DNA of 64,000 bases, taken from positions 186,001 through 250,000 of the forward strand of contig JAAFIS010000004.1 in assembly GCA_013298695.1 (NCBI GenBank), in the 5' to 3' direction. Below are positions 52,061 to 60,567 of the stretch, piece by piece. The stretch comes from Betaproteobacteria bacterium. Lineage in GTDB: Bacteria > Pseudomonadota > Gammaproteobacteria > Burkholderiales > Casimicrobiaceae. How positions within the stretch are numbered: the first letter of the stretch is position 1; every line of letters begins with the position of its first letter. The translations under genes and the position numbers were made by a program. Below the pieces are notes generated by a model that was not told the origin of the DNA, searched no databases, and worked only from the letters and a program-made list of their open reading frames with translations.

Positions 52061-55000
52061 ATGAAACGCATCCTCCCTTTCGCACTTCGCTCACTTTTCA
52101 ATTCGACCGCTGCGCACGCGCTACCCGCGTCTGCGGCGGCGTCGAGCTCCACCGCTGCGCGCACCGTTGCGCAAAAGGCGGCGCTGGTTAATGGCGCATC
52201 GTCGGAGGCAAGTGGCGACGGCGCACGCATCCGTGAAATTCCTTACAACTACACGAGTTTTTCCGATCGCGAAATCGTGATTCGATTGCTCGGTGATGAT
52301 GCTTGGGATATTTTGCAATCGTTGCGTGGCGAGCGGAAAACAGGGCGCAGCGCGCGCATGTTGTTCGAAGTGCTCGGCGATATTTGGGTGGTCGAGAGAA
52401 ATCCGTATTTACAAGACGATCTCGTTGAAAACCCCAAGCGCCGCGCGATGCTGATCGATGCTTTGCGGCATCGGTTGAATGAAGTGCAAAAGCGCCGCGT
52501 GGTTCAGCTCGTCGACGATGAAGCCAAATCGCGAGATGAAAAAGTTGGCGAACTGCTTGCGCGTGCGACGAAAGCCGTTGATACGTTCGAAAAGCAGTTC
52601 CGCGACACCTACGATTTGCGTAAACGCATCACCAAAGTGCTCGGCAAGGTGACCCACAAAGACAACATCACGTTTGATGGTTTGGCGCGAGTGTCGCACG
52701 TGACGGACGCAACCGATTGGCGCGTTGAGTATCCATTCGTCGTATTGCATCCTGATACTGAGATCGAAGTCGCGGGTCTTGTTAAAGGCTGTATCGAACT
52801 CGGACTCACGATCATTCCACGTGGCGGCGGCACGGGCTACACCGGCGGCGCAATTCCGCTCACCAAAAACTCAGCAGTGATTAACACTGAGAAACTGGAG
52901 ACGATTTCACCGGTGCGCTTGGAAGTGTTGCCCGGACACACCGAGCCGTACGGTGTGATTGAGTGCGAGGCGGGCGTGGTCACGCGTCGCGGCATGGAGG
53001 CGGCGGAAGCGAAAGGGCTTGTATGGGCCTGCGATCCGACGAGCGCGGATGCGAGCTGTATCGGCGGCAACATTGCGATGAACGCGGGCGGCAAGAAGGC
53101 CGTGCTTTGGGGCACGGCGCTCGACAATCTTGTGCAATGGCGCATGGTCACGCCGCAAGGCGAGTGGCTCGAAGTCACGCGCATGGATCACAACTTAGGC
53201 AAGATTCATGATGCGAATCATGCAACGTTTCGTTTGCAATACTTTGATGAAAGCCTGAATCGGGCGCGACCGCTGCGCGAAGAAACGCTCATCATTCCTG
53301 GTCCTTCATTTCGGAAGATCGGTCTGGGTAAAGACGTTACTGATAAATTCTTGAGTGGTCTTCCTGGCATTCAAAAAGAAGGCTGCGACGGCCTTATCAC
53401 CTGGTCGAAATGGATTCTGCACAAGATGCCGCCGCACACGCGCACCGTGTGCATGGAATTCTTCGGCCAAGTGCGCGATTCGGTGCCTGCGATTGTTGAG
53501 GTGAAAAATTACCTCGATGCGCTCCCAAAATTAGGAACCGCACGCGTGATGCTCTCCGGGCTTGAGCATCTTGATGAACGCTACGTGAAGGCGGTCGGTT
53601 ACGCCACGAAGGCCAAGCGTCACGGTCGCCCAAAGATGGTGCTGATCGGCGATATCGTTGGCGATGATGAAAACGAAGTCGCGAAAGCCGCCTCCGAAGT
53701 TGTGCGCATCTGCAATGCGCGAGGCGCAGAAGGCTTCGTTGCGGTACCCGCCGAAACGCGCAAAAAATTCTGGCTTGATCGCGCGCGCACGGCGGCGATT
53801 GCGAAGCACACGAACGCGTTTAAGCTCAATGAAGACGTGGTGATTCCGCTGCCGCGCATGGGCGACTACTGCGACGGCATTGAGCGGATCAATATCGAGC
53901 TTTCGATTAAGAACAAACTCGCGTTGTGCGCAGAGTTGGAGAAATTTTTCGCAGGCGCGATGCCGCAACATCGGTATGAAGAATTCGGTGTATCTGCGGA
54001 ATTGCTGGAAGAAAAGGTGAGCGAAGCGAGAACGCTCGTTACCTCAGTACGCGAGAACTGGCAAGGCCTGCTCGACAACGTTGATTCGTATTTCCGCCAA
54101 CTGCAATCCCACGAAATCCGCGTAAGCTGGAAAACACAAATCAAAGCGCCGCTCGAAGACGTCTTTGCTGGCGAGGCCTTGAAGCCGATCATGGATCGCG
54201 TGCGCGCGATTCACAAAGAAGTGCTGCGCGCTCGTGTTTGGGTTGCGCTCCACATGCACGCGGGCGACGGCAACGTGCATACGAATTTGCCGGTGAATAG
54301 CGACAACTATGAAATGTTGCAAGAAGCGAATGCTGCGGTGGCGCGCATCATGGCGCTCGCGCGTTCGCTCGATGGCGTAATTTCAGGTGAACACGGCATT
54401 GGCATCACCAAACTCGAATTCTTGACTGACGAAGAGATCGGTCCGTTCCAGCGCTACAAGCAAAAGGTTGATCCTGAGGGTCGCTTCAACGCGGGCAAAC
54501 TGCTGCCCGGTGGCGATCTGCGCTATGCATACACGCCATCGTTCGGTTTGCTAGGCAGCGAATCGCTGATTCTTGAGCAATCAGATATCGGCGCGATCAG
54601 TGATTCGATAAAGGATTGTTTGCGTTGCGGAAAATGCAAGCCCGTCTGTGCGACGCATGTGCCACGCGCGAACTTGCTGTATTCGCCGCGTAACAAAATT
54701 CTTGCGACCGGTTTGCTCGTGGAAGCGTTTTTGTACGAGGAGCAAACGCGTCGCGGTGTATCGCTCAAGCATTGGGATGAACTCGCGGATGTCGCCGATC
54801 ATTGCACGGTGTGTCACAAGTGTGTGAATCCGTGTCCGGTCGATATTGATTTCGGCGAAGTGTCGATGGCGATGCGCAATTTGCTGCGCAAAGAAGGCAA
54901 GAAAAAATTCAACCCTGGCACCGCGATGGCGATGACGCTGCTCAACGCCAAAGACCCTGCGACGGTAAATTTCTTGAAAGCGACCGTGATGAACACGGGC

Positions 55001-56056
55001 TACAAAGCGCAGCGCTTCGCGCATACGCTCGCGAAGCGTTTCGGCTTGATTGGATCGCAAACTAAACGCCCGCCCGCGACTACCGGTGTCAAACCACCGA
55101 TCAAAGCGCAGGTGATTCATTTCATCAATAAGCCGATGCCGGGCGGATTGCCGAAACAAACCGCGCGCAAGCTACTCGATATTGAAGACGATAAAGTCGT
55201 GCCGATTATTCGCAATCCGAAGATGAGCGCGGATGAGCAAGAGCCAGTGTTTTATTTCCCCGGTTGTGGTTCAGAGCGATTGTTCTCGCAAGTGGGGTTG
55301 GCGACGCAAGCGATGCTCTGGCACGTCGGCGCGCAAACGGTGTTGCCGCCGGGCTATCTCTGCTGTGGCTATCCGCAAACCGCGAGCGGCAATCACGATA
55401 AGGGTCAGGAAATCATCACCGACAATCGTGTGCTGTTCCATCGCATGGCGAATACGCTCAACTATCTCGATATCAAAACCGTGATCGTTTCTTGCGGCAC
55501 CTGCATGGATCAATTGCAGAAATATGAATTCGAGAAAATTTTCCCCGGCTGCCGTCTGCTCGATATTCACGAATACTTGATGGAAAAAGGCGTGAAGCTC
55601 GAAAACATCACCGGCACGCGCTACATGTATCACGACCCGTGCCACACGCCGATGAAAACCTATCAACCGACCAAAGTCGTGAACGAATTGATGGGGCAGA
55701 AAGTGGATTTGAACGAGCGTTGCTGCGGCGAATCCGGCACGCTCGCGGTGACGCGCCCGGACATTTCAACGCAAGTGCGTTTCCGTAAGGAAGAAGAGAT
55801 GCGCAAAGGGGCAGAAAAACTGCGCGCCAATCCGGTGAAATCAGCGTCAGGCGCGGAGCAAAAATTCGAAGGCGACGTGAAGATTCTCACCAGCTGCCCA
55901 AGCTGCTTGCAGGGCCTCTCACGCTTTGACAATGACAGCGACACCAAAGCCGACTACATCGTCGTCGAAATCGCGAAACATGTGCTCGGTGAGAAGTGGT
56001 TGCCGGAGTATGTGGAGCGGGCGAATTCGGGGGGGATTGAGAGGGTGTTGGTGTGA
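52061..56056 (+). CDS. DUF3683 FAD-oxidoreductase fused to Fe-S and CCG domains
   Basis: About 1331 residues, a fusion of several modules. DUF3683 (about 55-150) has [20 protein letters not shown]. The FAD-binding domain (about 225-450) has [20 protein letters not shown] and [20 protein letters not shown]. The FAD-oxidase C domain has [15 protein letters not shown] and [14 protein letters not shown]. Two 4Fe-4S clusters follow at about 853 ([11 protein letters not shown]) and 915 ([12 protein letters not shown]). Then come CCG domains: [34 protein letters not shown] and [11 protein letters not shown]. The layout resembles GlcD and GlcF in one chain, so it probably oxidises a 2-hydroxyacid (lactate-like) and feeds electrons to the chain. 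A GTG at 52037 is an alternative start. Confidence 0.9.
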   Translation: MKRILPFALRSLFNSTAAHALPASAAASSSTAARTVAQKAALVNGASSEASGDGARIREIPYNYTSFSDREIVIRLLGDDAWDILQSLRGERKTGRSARMLFEVLGDIWVVERNPYLQDDLVENPKRRAMLIDALRHRLNEVQKRRVVQLVDDEAKSRDEKVGELLARATKAVDTFEKQFRDTYDLRKRITKVLGKVTHKDNITFDGLARVSHVTDATDWRVEYPFVVLHPDTEIEVAGLVKGCIELGLTIIPRGGGTGYTGGAIPLTKNSAVINTEKLETISPVRLEVLPGHTEPYGVIECEAGVVTRRGMEAAEAKGLVWACDPTSADASCIGGNIAMNAGGKKAVLWGTALDNLVQWRMVTPQGEWLEVTRMDHNLGKIHDANHATFRLQYFDESLNRARPLREETLIIPGPSFRKIGLGKDVTDKFLSGLPGIQKEGCDGLITWSKWILHKMPPHTRTVCMEFFGQVRDSVPAIVEVKNYLDALPKLGTARVMLSGLEHLDERYVKAVGYATKAKRHGRPKMVLIGDIVGDDENEVAKAASEVVRICNARGAEGFVAVPAETRKKFWLDRARTAAIAKHTNAFKLNEDVVIPLPRMGDYCDGIERINIELSIKNKLALCAELEKFFAGAMPQHRYEEFGVSAELLEEKVSEARTLVTSVRENWQGLLDNVDSYFRQLQSHEIRVSWKTQIKAPLEDVFAGEALKPIMDRVRAIHKEVLRARVWVALHMHAGDGNVHTNLPVNSDNYEMLQEANAAVARIMALARSLDGVISGEHGIGITKLEFLTDEEIGPFQRYKQKVDPEGRFNAGKLLPGGDLRYAYTPSFGLLGSESLILEQSDIGAISDSIKDCLRCGKCKPVCATHVPRANLLYSPRNKILATGLLVEAFLYEEQTRRGVSLKHWDELADVADHCTVCHKCVNPCPVDIDFGEVSMAMRNLLRKEGKKKFNPGTAMAMTLLNAKDPATVNFLKATVMNTGYKAQRFAHTLAKRFGLIGSQTKRPPATTGVKPPIKAQVIHFINKPMPGGLPKQTARKLLDIEDDKVVPIIRNPKMSADEQEPVFYFPGCGSERLFSQVGLATQAMLWHVGAQTVLPPGYLCCGYPQTASGNHDKGQEIITDNRVLFHRMANTLNYLDIKTVIVSCGTCMDQLQKYEFEKIFPGCRLLDIHEYLMEKGVKLENITGTRYMYHDPCHTPMKTYQPTKVVNELMGQKVDLNERCCGESGTLAVTRPDISTQVRFRKEEEMRKGAEKLRANPVKSASGAEQKFEGDVKILTSCPSCLQGLSRFDNDSDTKADYIVVEIAKHVLGEKWLPEYVERANSGGIERVLV

Positions 56057-56077
56057 GGTCGCGGACTAACTGAATCG

Positions 56078-56473
56078 ATGCTTATTCCGAATTTCATCGA
56101 AATACTGTTTGGGATGATGGTCGCGTCTATAGTTGGCGGGCTCGTTTCGCTGCGGCTCGTAAAAAAGAAGCCGGCGACCGCTTGGATTGATCATGAGTCT
56201 TTGCCTATTCGGTGGTTTCACCGCACCAGCCTTTTTCTAGCAACGATCCTGATGCCACTATCGTTGAATACGGTGGTAACCACATTGATCATGAAGTACT
56301 TTCAGATATCGAATGTGGCGTACAGTGAGCTTGGTGTATGGATTCAACTTTGGCTGTTAGTGGGCACTCTGATATGCGCTTCTTTGTTGTACCGCAGCCT
56401 GTCGAACTACAGCAGATCGCTTCACCAGAGCGTCGATCAAGCAAGACGTAATACCTGCGTGCCTGGCCACTGA
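56078..56473 (+). CDS. Small membrane protein of unknown function
   Basis: 131 residues with hydrophobic segments at about 5-27, 48-70 and 88-108. The sequence begins MLIPNFIEILFGMMVASIVG, with a first helix and a basic loop RLVKKKPATAW. It starts 21 bases after the stop of the DUF3683 gene on the same strand. I do not recognise the family. Codon use appears like that of the neighbours, and the helix pattern supports a real gene. Confidence 0.55.
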   Translation: MLIPNFIEILFGMMVASIVGGLVSLRLVKKKPATAWIDHESLPIRWFHRTSLFLATILMPLSLNTVVTTLIMKYFQISNVAYSELGVWIQLWLLVGTLICASLLYRSLSNYSRSLHQSVDQARRNTCVPGH

Positions 56474-56638
56474 CATGCGAGATCCCAATTTCTCCAATCC
56501 GCGCTGGTTCGTACTAATTTCGGTGCAGTAAGGCCGCAACCTACGATCACCACGGAAAACCGACCGTCATATGATCTGAATCAACGCTCGTACGCATAAA
56601 CGCATCAAAATTCACCTCAACCCCTCAAGGAGATCACG

Positions 56639-57061
56639 ATGAAAGTTTTACTTGCGGTCGATGGCAGCAAACACACCAAGAAAATGCTTGCCTATCTCTC
56701 AACGCACGAGGGCTTGCTCGGCACGACCCCAGAGTATGTGGTGCTTAACGTGCAAATGCCGATTCCGCCACGTGCGGCGCGCGCTGTCGGTAAAGAGATT
56801 GTTGAGAATTTTCATCACGCGGAATCGGAAACGGTGATGAATCCGGTGTGTAAATTTCTTGATCGCCACAGCGCAACTTACAAAACGCGAACAGTCGTGG
56901 GCCACGCGGCGGAAGAAATTTTGAAGTGCGCAAAAAAAGATAAGGTCGATTTGATCGTGATGGGTTCGCGCGGTCACGGCAGCTTCACATCGATGTTGCT
57001 CGGATCGGTGGCGCAGAAGGTGCTCGCGCAGGCAGAGGCGCCGGTGATGGTGGTTCGCTAG
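56639..57061 (+). CDS. Universal stress protein, UspA family
   Basis: 140 residues with the nucleotide-binding fold. The N-terminus is MKVLLAVDGSKHTKKMLAYL. The ATP-binding motif is IVMGSRGHGSFTSMLLGSVA (G-2x-G-9x-G-S type), followed by QKVLAQAEAPVMVVR. Such proteins are induced by starvation and other stresses. A ribosome site AAGGAG lies eight bases before the ATG. A bidirectional terminator follows, shared with the convergent dodecin gene. Confidence 0.93.
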   Translation: MKVLLAVDGSKHTKKMLAYLSTHEGLLGTTPEYVVLNVQMPIPPRAARAVGKEIVENFHHAESETVMNPVCKFLDRHSATYKTRTVVGHAAEEILKCAKKDKVDLIVMGSRGHGSFTSMLLGSVAQKVLAQAEAPVMVVR

Positions 57062-57076
57062 CGAATGGATGAGTGG

Positions 57077-57120
57077 CGGCGAATAAAAAAAGGCGCTTCA
57101 CGCGCCTTTTTTATTCGCCG
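57077..57120. terminator. Bidirectional rho-independent terminator
   Basis: A long inverted repeat (cggcgaataaaaaaaggcgc / gcgccttttttattcgccg) with a short loop. A-run on one side and T-run on the other make it work in both directions, between the convergent UspA and dodecin genes. Confidence 0.92.
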
Positions 57121-57130
57121 CGAGTTCGGT

Positions 57131-57334
57131 TCATTCTGCGAGGATAAACGTCACTTTCATCGAGACGCGATAGGCAACTATCTTGCCTTTACTGATGACG
57201 ACTTTCTGATCTTGAATCCATGCGCCTTCGACGTTCTTCAACGTTTTGCAGGCGCGATCAATACCCTGTTTGATGGCGTCGTCAAAACTTTTCTTTGATG
57301 ACGAGGTGATTTCGGTGACGCGTGCAACGCTCAT
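57131..57334 (-). CDS. Dodecin, flavin-binding protein
   Basis: 67 residues of the dodecin family, which assembles as a dodecamer that stores or buffers flavins. Signature: MSVARVTEITSSSKKSFDDA, TLKNVEGAWIQDQKVVISKG and the conserved VTFIL end. The aromatic that sandwiches the flavin (W in GAWIQDQ) is present. A GGAG ribosome site precedes the ATG. It is separated from gpsA by 237 bp containing repeat copy G. Confidence 0.92.
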   Translation of the reverse strand: MSVARVTEITSSSKKSFDDAIKQGIDRACKTLKNVEGAWIQDQKVVISKGKIVAYRVSMKVTFILAE

Positions 57335-57463
57335 GATGAACTCCTTGGGTGATGGGATACGCGCTGCACGAATGCGCTGGCGCGACGGACGAGTTCTAGC
57401 CTCATTTCGTGTCGACGTCTAGCCGAATCTTTCCGAAAGTTTGAATGCAGCTTAAGACTATAA

Positions 57464-57549
57464 GCGCCGTTTCAACTGGGCGAAAAAGCGCTATAGAGGG
57501 TAAATCGAAAAATATTGAAACTAATCGTCAAGCCCAATAAGAACGGCGC
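57464..57549. repeat. Paired-palindrome element, copy G
   Basis: Left palindrome 57464-57482 (gcgccgtttcaactgggcg), interior 57483-57530 (48 bp, centre TCGA), right palindrome 57531-57549 (agcccaataagaacggcgc). In this copy the outer halves pair best with each other (gcgccg with cggcgc), so it also reads as a terminal inverted repeat. Confidence 0.75.
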
Positions 57550-57571
57550 TACAAGGGTAGAGGTGAAGTCG

Positions 57572-58570
57572 CTAGAACTCCGAGCGAGGCTTTCTAGTCA
57601 TCAATGCTTCGATCGCCCGCTGCGGCGTGATTTCGCCTGAGAGCAGCGCGGCAACCGCGCGGGTGATGGGCATGTCGATGCCCTTCGATTGCGCTAGTGA
57701 ATGCGCAAGTTGCGCAGCGTAAACGCCTTCGGCAACGTGTCCGAGCGACGTCAAAATCTCGGGCAGCGGCTTTCCGGCTGCAAGCTGCAAACCGACTTGT
57801 CGATTGCGCGAGGCGTCACCGGTCGTAGTGAGCAAAACGTCACCCACGCCCGCTAAACCGGAAACGGTGTCGCCGCGACCGCCGCAGGCCTCAACCAATC
57901 GACGCAGCTCCGCGAGCCCGCGGGTCACCAGCGCAGCGCGGGCGTTTGCGCCCAACTGCAGCCCGTCGGAGACGCCTGCAGCAATGGCAAAAATGTTTTT
58001 AACGGCACCGCACAGCGAGACGCCGATCACGTCTTCGCTCGCATACACGCGCATTGCCGGATCGCGCAGTGCGTGCGCGAGCTCGGTCGCCAACGCGCCA
58101 TCTTTCAAAGCGCATACGAGTGCAAGCGGCAATCCGCGCGCGGCTTCGCTGGCGAAACTCGGCCCGCTCAGGAGCCCGGTCGGCATACTGTGAGCCGCGC
58201 CAAACTTGTCGAGCACGTCGGGAAGCAGCTGCGTGCCTTCGCCGTGGGCGATGAATCCTTTCGACAACGACAGCACGGCGCGCGCGCTAGAGCGTGGAAG
58301 CGAGGCGAGAAGCGGCTCGGTTGCAGCGACTGGTGTGCCGATGATCAGCAGTTGAGCGCCAGAGACGGCTTCAGAAAGGTTCGCTGTAACTTGCAATTCG
58401 TCGGCCAAACGAATGCCGGGCAGATAGTGTGTGCTTACACGTGCCGCGAGGATAGCATCCATCGCGGTAGCATTTCGCCCCCACAGAACAACGCGAAGGT
58501 CCGGATTCGCGGCAAGTCGAGAGGCGAGCGCCGTGCCCCAGGCACCGGCGCCAAGAACGGAAATTTTCAT
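57572..58570 (-). CDS. gpsA: Glycerol-3-phosphate dehydrogenase [NAD(P)+]
   Basis: 332 residues. GpsA reduces dihydroxyacetone phosphate to sn-glycerol-3-phosphate for phospholipid synthesis. Evidence: MKISVLGAGAWGTALASRLA (GxGxxG), VLSLSKGFIA, LSGPSFASEAARGLP, LCGAVKNIFAIAAGVSDGLQ with the catalytic lysine, and LAGVGDVLLTTTGDASRNRQ. Length and order are normal. It precedes the SH3 protein, secB, grxC and rhodanese in reverse transcription order, a run conserved in betaproteobacteria. Confidence 0.97.
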   Translation of the reverse strand: MKISVLGAGAWGTALASRLAANPDLRVVLWGRNATAMDAILAARVSTHYLPGIRLADELQVTANLSEAVSGAQLLIIGTPVAATEPLLASLPRSSARAVLSLSKGFIAHGEGTQLLPDVLDKFGAAHSMPTGLLSGPSFASEAARGLPLALVCALKDGALATELAHALRDPAMRVYASEDVIGVSLCGAVKNIFAIAAGVSDGLQLGANARAALVTRGLAELRRLVEACGGRGDTVSGLAGVGDVLLTTTGDASRNRQVGLQLAAGKPLPEILTSLGHVAEGVYAAQLAHSLAQSKGIDMPITRAVAALLSGEITPQRAIEALMTRKPRSEF

Positions 58571-58631
58571 GAACGGATGTTAGCGAGGGCCGCAACCCGG
58601 GGATAGCGGTGCGCGAATTGTTTAGCTCAAG

Positions 58632-59081
58632 CTATAGCCCGAATGCGGCATCAATTCGCAGGAAGCCGGTCACGCCGTCGCGGTTTCGAACTTGCGCGAA
58701 AGCGCCGGTCGCAGCGGTAGGCGGAGAGACTAGTGAAAGCAACACGCCCGGCTCTACGCGAAAGAGCACTGCGCTCGCGGAATCGGGCGCTTGCAGCACA
58801 TCTGCAGCCGCGCTTGATTTGATTTGCACATTGCTGCGTTCGCCGAGCGATTTGCGCTCGACCCACAACAGTGTGCCTTGGGCGTCTCGGACTTTGTACC
58901 AGCCGTCGATCGCAACCAGAAGCTCAAGCGGTGTTCCGCGCGAATAAATGAACTGCTTAGTCGCGCGTGTTGACGGACCTTCGTAGCCAATCGTGGCGGC
59001 ATCAACGGTTTGCTTAAAGTCGTCCGCCACCGCGCACGGCATTGCGAGCGCAGCAGCGAGAGAGATCAATAAGCAACGCAT
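58632..59081 (-). CDS. Periplasmic SH3-domain protein
   Basis: 149 residues with a signal peptide (CLLISLAAALAMPCAVA). Two bacterial SH3-like folds seem present: PSTRATKQFIYSRGTPLELL to GTLLWVERKSLGERSNVQIK, then VLFRVEPGVLLSLVSPP to GFLRIDAAFGL. Such domains bind peptidoglycan or peptides. The start at 59081 gives the better leader; eight codons upstream is another option. Conserved beside secB in related organisms. Function unknown. Confidence 0.85.
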   Translation of the reverse strand: MRCLLISLAAALAMPCAVADDFKQTVDAATIGYEGPSTRATKQFIYSRGTPLELLVAIDGWYKVRDAQGTLLWVERKSLGERSNVQIKSSAAADVLQAPDSASAVLFRVEPGVLLSLVSPPTAATGAFAQVRNRDGVTGFLRIDAAFGL

Positions 59082-59105
59082 AGCGATCAGCACATTATTC
59101 GACAA

Positions 59106-59579
59106 CTACTGCTTGGTCGCAGCCTCTTGTTCGAGTTGAGCCTGAATGCGCGACTGATAAAGCGCTTCGAAATTGATCGGTTGCAGATACACCGGTGGGA
59201 AGCCCATACGGGTTACGGCTTCGCTGATCACTTCACGTGCGTACGGGAAAATAATGTTCGGGCAATGCGCGCCGATCAGCGGCTGCAGTTCGTTGTCAGG
59301 CACGTTGCGAATTTGGAAGATTCCGCCCATTGCCGCTTCAACCAGAAACATTGTTTTGTCGGCAATTGAAGCGGTCACGGTGAGTTTCACGATCACGTTG
59401 TGGAAGCCGTCTTCAATTGAGGAGACGTCGGTGTCGATACCAACTTGGACCGACGGGCCTTCACGCCAGAGATACGCCTGCGGGGCGTTAGGATTCTCAA
59501 CGGACAGATCCTTCAAATAAATTTTCTCGATCGAGAAAACTGGTGCGTTAGGGTCTTGTTGCGCGGCTGCGTCGGACAT
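59106..59579 (-). CDS. secB: Protein-export chaperone SecB
   Basis: About 157 residues. SecB holds precursors unfolded in the cytoplasm and passes them to SecA. Signatures: FSIEKIYLKDLSVENPNAP, YLWREGPSVQVGIDTDVSS, NVIVKLTVTASIADKTMFLV and AHCPNIIFPYAREVISEAV. The terminal LEQEAATKQ is a usual acidic/polar tail. The ATG at 59579 is used; a start two codons earlier is possible. grxC lies upstream on the same strand. Confidence 0.97.
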   Translation of the reverse strand: MSDAAAQQDPNAPVFSIEKIYLKDLSVENPNAPQAYLWREGPSVQVGIDTDVSSIEDGFHNVIVKLTVTASIADKTMFLVEAAMGGIFQIRNVPDNELQPLIGAHCPNIIFPYAREVISEAVTRMGFPPVYLQPINFEALYQSRIQAQLEQEAATKQ

Positions 59580-59682
59580 GGTCAATCTTTCTTGTACGAA
59601 TTTAGGACGTAACCCGTGATTTTACGAGGTTTATGAAGGTAGCTCGCGGCTTGAGAACGAGGCCGCGAGCATGAATATCGGG

Positions 59683-59943
59683 CTACGCGGCGAGCAATTT
59701 ATCCAGGCCGCCGGCGCGATCCAGCGCGGAGAGATCATCAAAACCGCCTACGTGCGTGTCGCCGATAAAAATTTGCGGCACTGTGCGACGACCGGTTTTT
59801 GCAATCATCGCGTCGCGCAACGCAGGCTCTAGATCAACGCGAATTTTCTCGATGTCACTCACGCCTTTCGACTTGAGTAAACGCTCAGCTTGAATGCAAA
59901 ATGGGCACACCGCTGTTGAATACATCTGGACTTTTGCCACCAA
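59683..59943 (-). CDS. grxC: Glutaredoxin 3 (GrxC type)
   Basis: 86 residues with the redox motif CPFC near residue 14 (MYSTAVCPFCIQAERLLKSK). The glutathione-binding segment RRTVPQIFIGDTHVGGFDDL carries the cis-proline (TVP). The protein reduces disulfides with glutathione. The CPFC variant in place of CPYC is uncommon but seen. It sits between rhodanese and secB, 10 bp after the former. Confidence 0.95.
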   Translation of the reverse strand: MVAKVQMYSTAVCPFCIQAERLLKSKGVSDIEKIRVDLEPALRDAMIAKTGRRTVPQIFIGDTHVGGFDDLSALDRAGGLDKLLAA

Positions 59944-59953
59944 TGAAATGTCC

Positions 59954-60367
59954 TTAGAGTTTGTCGACCGGCAAGCCGGCGTCTGCCCAAGCTTTAAATC
60001 CGCCGTTCAAATTAAATAATTGGGTAAAACCGGCGTTTTTCAAGGTGCCGCCCGCCATCATCGCGCGTTGTCCGCGCGAGCAGTAAACGATGAGCGGTTT
60101 TGATTTATCGGCTTTGATTTCCCCTATCCGATCCTTGAGCTGCGAGTAGGGAATGTGTTGTGCGCCAACGATTTTGGTACCGGTCATTTCACGAGCTTCG
60201 CGAATATCGAGCACAGCAGCATCTTCGCGATTGATGAGATGGGTGAGACGGACGTTACCCACTTCAGACATTCCGGAAGAGCGACGTTGAATCAGAGGAA
60301 ACAGCAGCAGCGCGCCTGACATAAACATGATCAGAACGAGCATCCAGTTATTGGCTAAAAATTGCAT
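59954..60367 (-). CDS. Membrane-anchored rhodanese-like protein
   Basis: 137 residues with an N-terminal helix (MLVLIMFMSGALLLFPLI) and a rhodanese domain with the active-site cysteine in PLIVYCSRGQRAMMAGG. Single-domain rhodaneses transfer sulfane sulfur from thiosulfate or persulfides. The ATG at 60367 gives the anchor; an upstream in-frame start is less likely. grxC follows after 10 bp. Conserved neighbour in this gene order; substrate unknown. Confidence 0.9.
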   Translation of the reverse strand: MQFLANNWMLVLIMFMSGALLLFPLIQRRSSGMSEVGNVRLTHLINREDAAVLDIREAREMTGTKIVGAQHIPYSQLKDRIGEIKADKSKPLIVYCSRGQRAMMAGGTLKNAGFTQLFNLNGGFKAWADAGLPVDKL

Positions 60368-60466
60368 TTGAAAACAAGGACGAGTGACGAATGACGAACG
60401 ACGCAAAGCTACAACGTCAATTCTGCTCATTCGACGAGCAAATAATTGCTCGATGTTGTTAAAGCC

Positions 60467-60497
60467 CGTTCGTGGTGAGCTTGTCGAACCATGAACG
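60467..60497. repeat. Palindromic repeat (GTTCGTGGTGAGC-type)
   Basis: cgttcgtggtgagcttgtcg continues into aaccatgaacg, an imperfect hairpin resembling a short dispersed sequence common in betaproteobacterial genomes. It lies between the divergent rhodanese and gpmI genes. Confidence 0.5.
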
Positions 60498-60567
60498 CAC
60501 CGATGGCAGAAGCCTCCCGCGCGCTACAAGCCTAGAATTTTAGGGCTTCGCCACCATTTGCCATCTC

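Noticed and set aside
2709-57549. The paired palindromes as a CRISPR array
   Set aside because: There are only isolated pairs, not tandem arrays, the repeats are degenerate palindromes of 19 bp, and no cas genes occur.
2709-57549. The paired palindromes as integron attC sites
   Set aside because: The core RYYYAAC/GTTRRRY boxes are absent, copies are scattered between unrelated host operons, and no integrase is in view.
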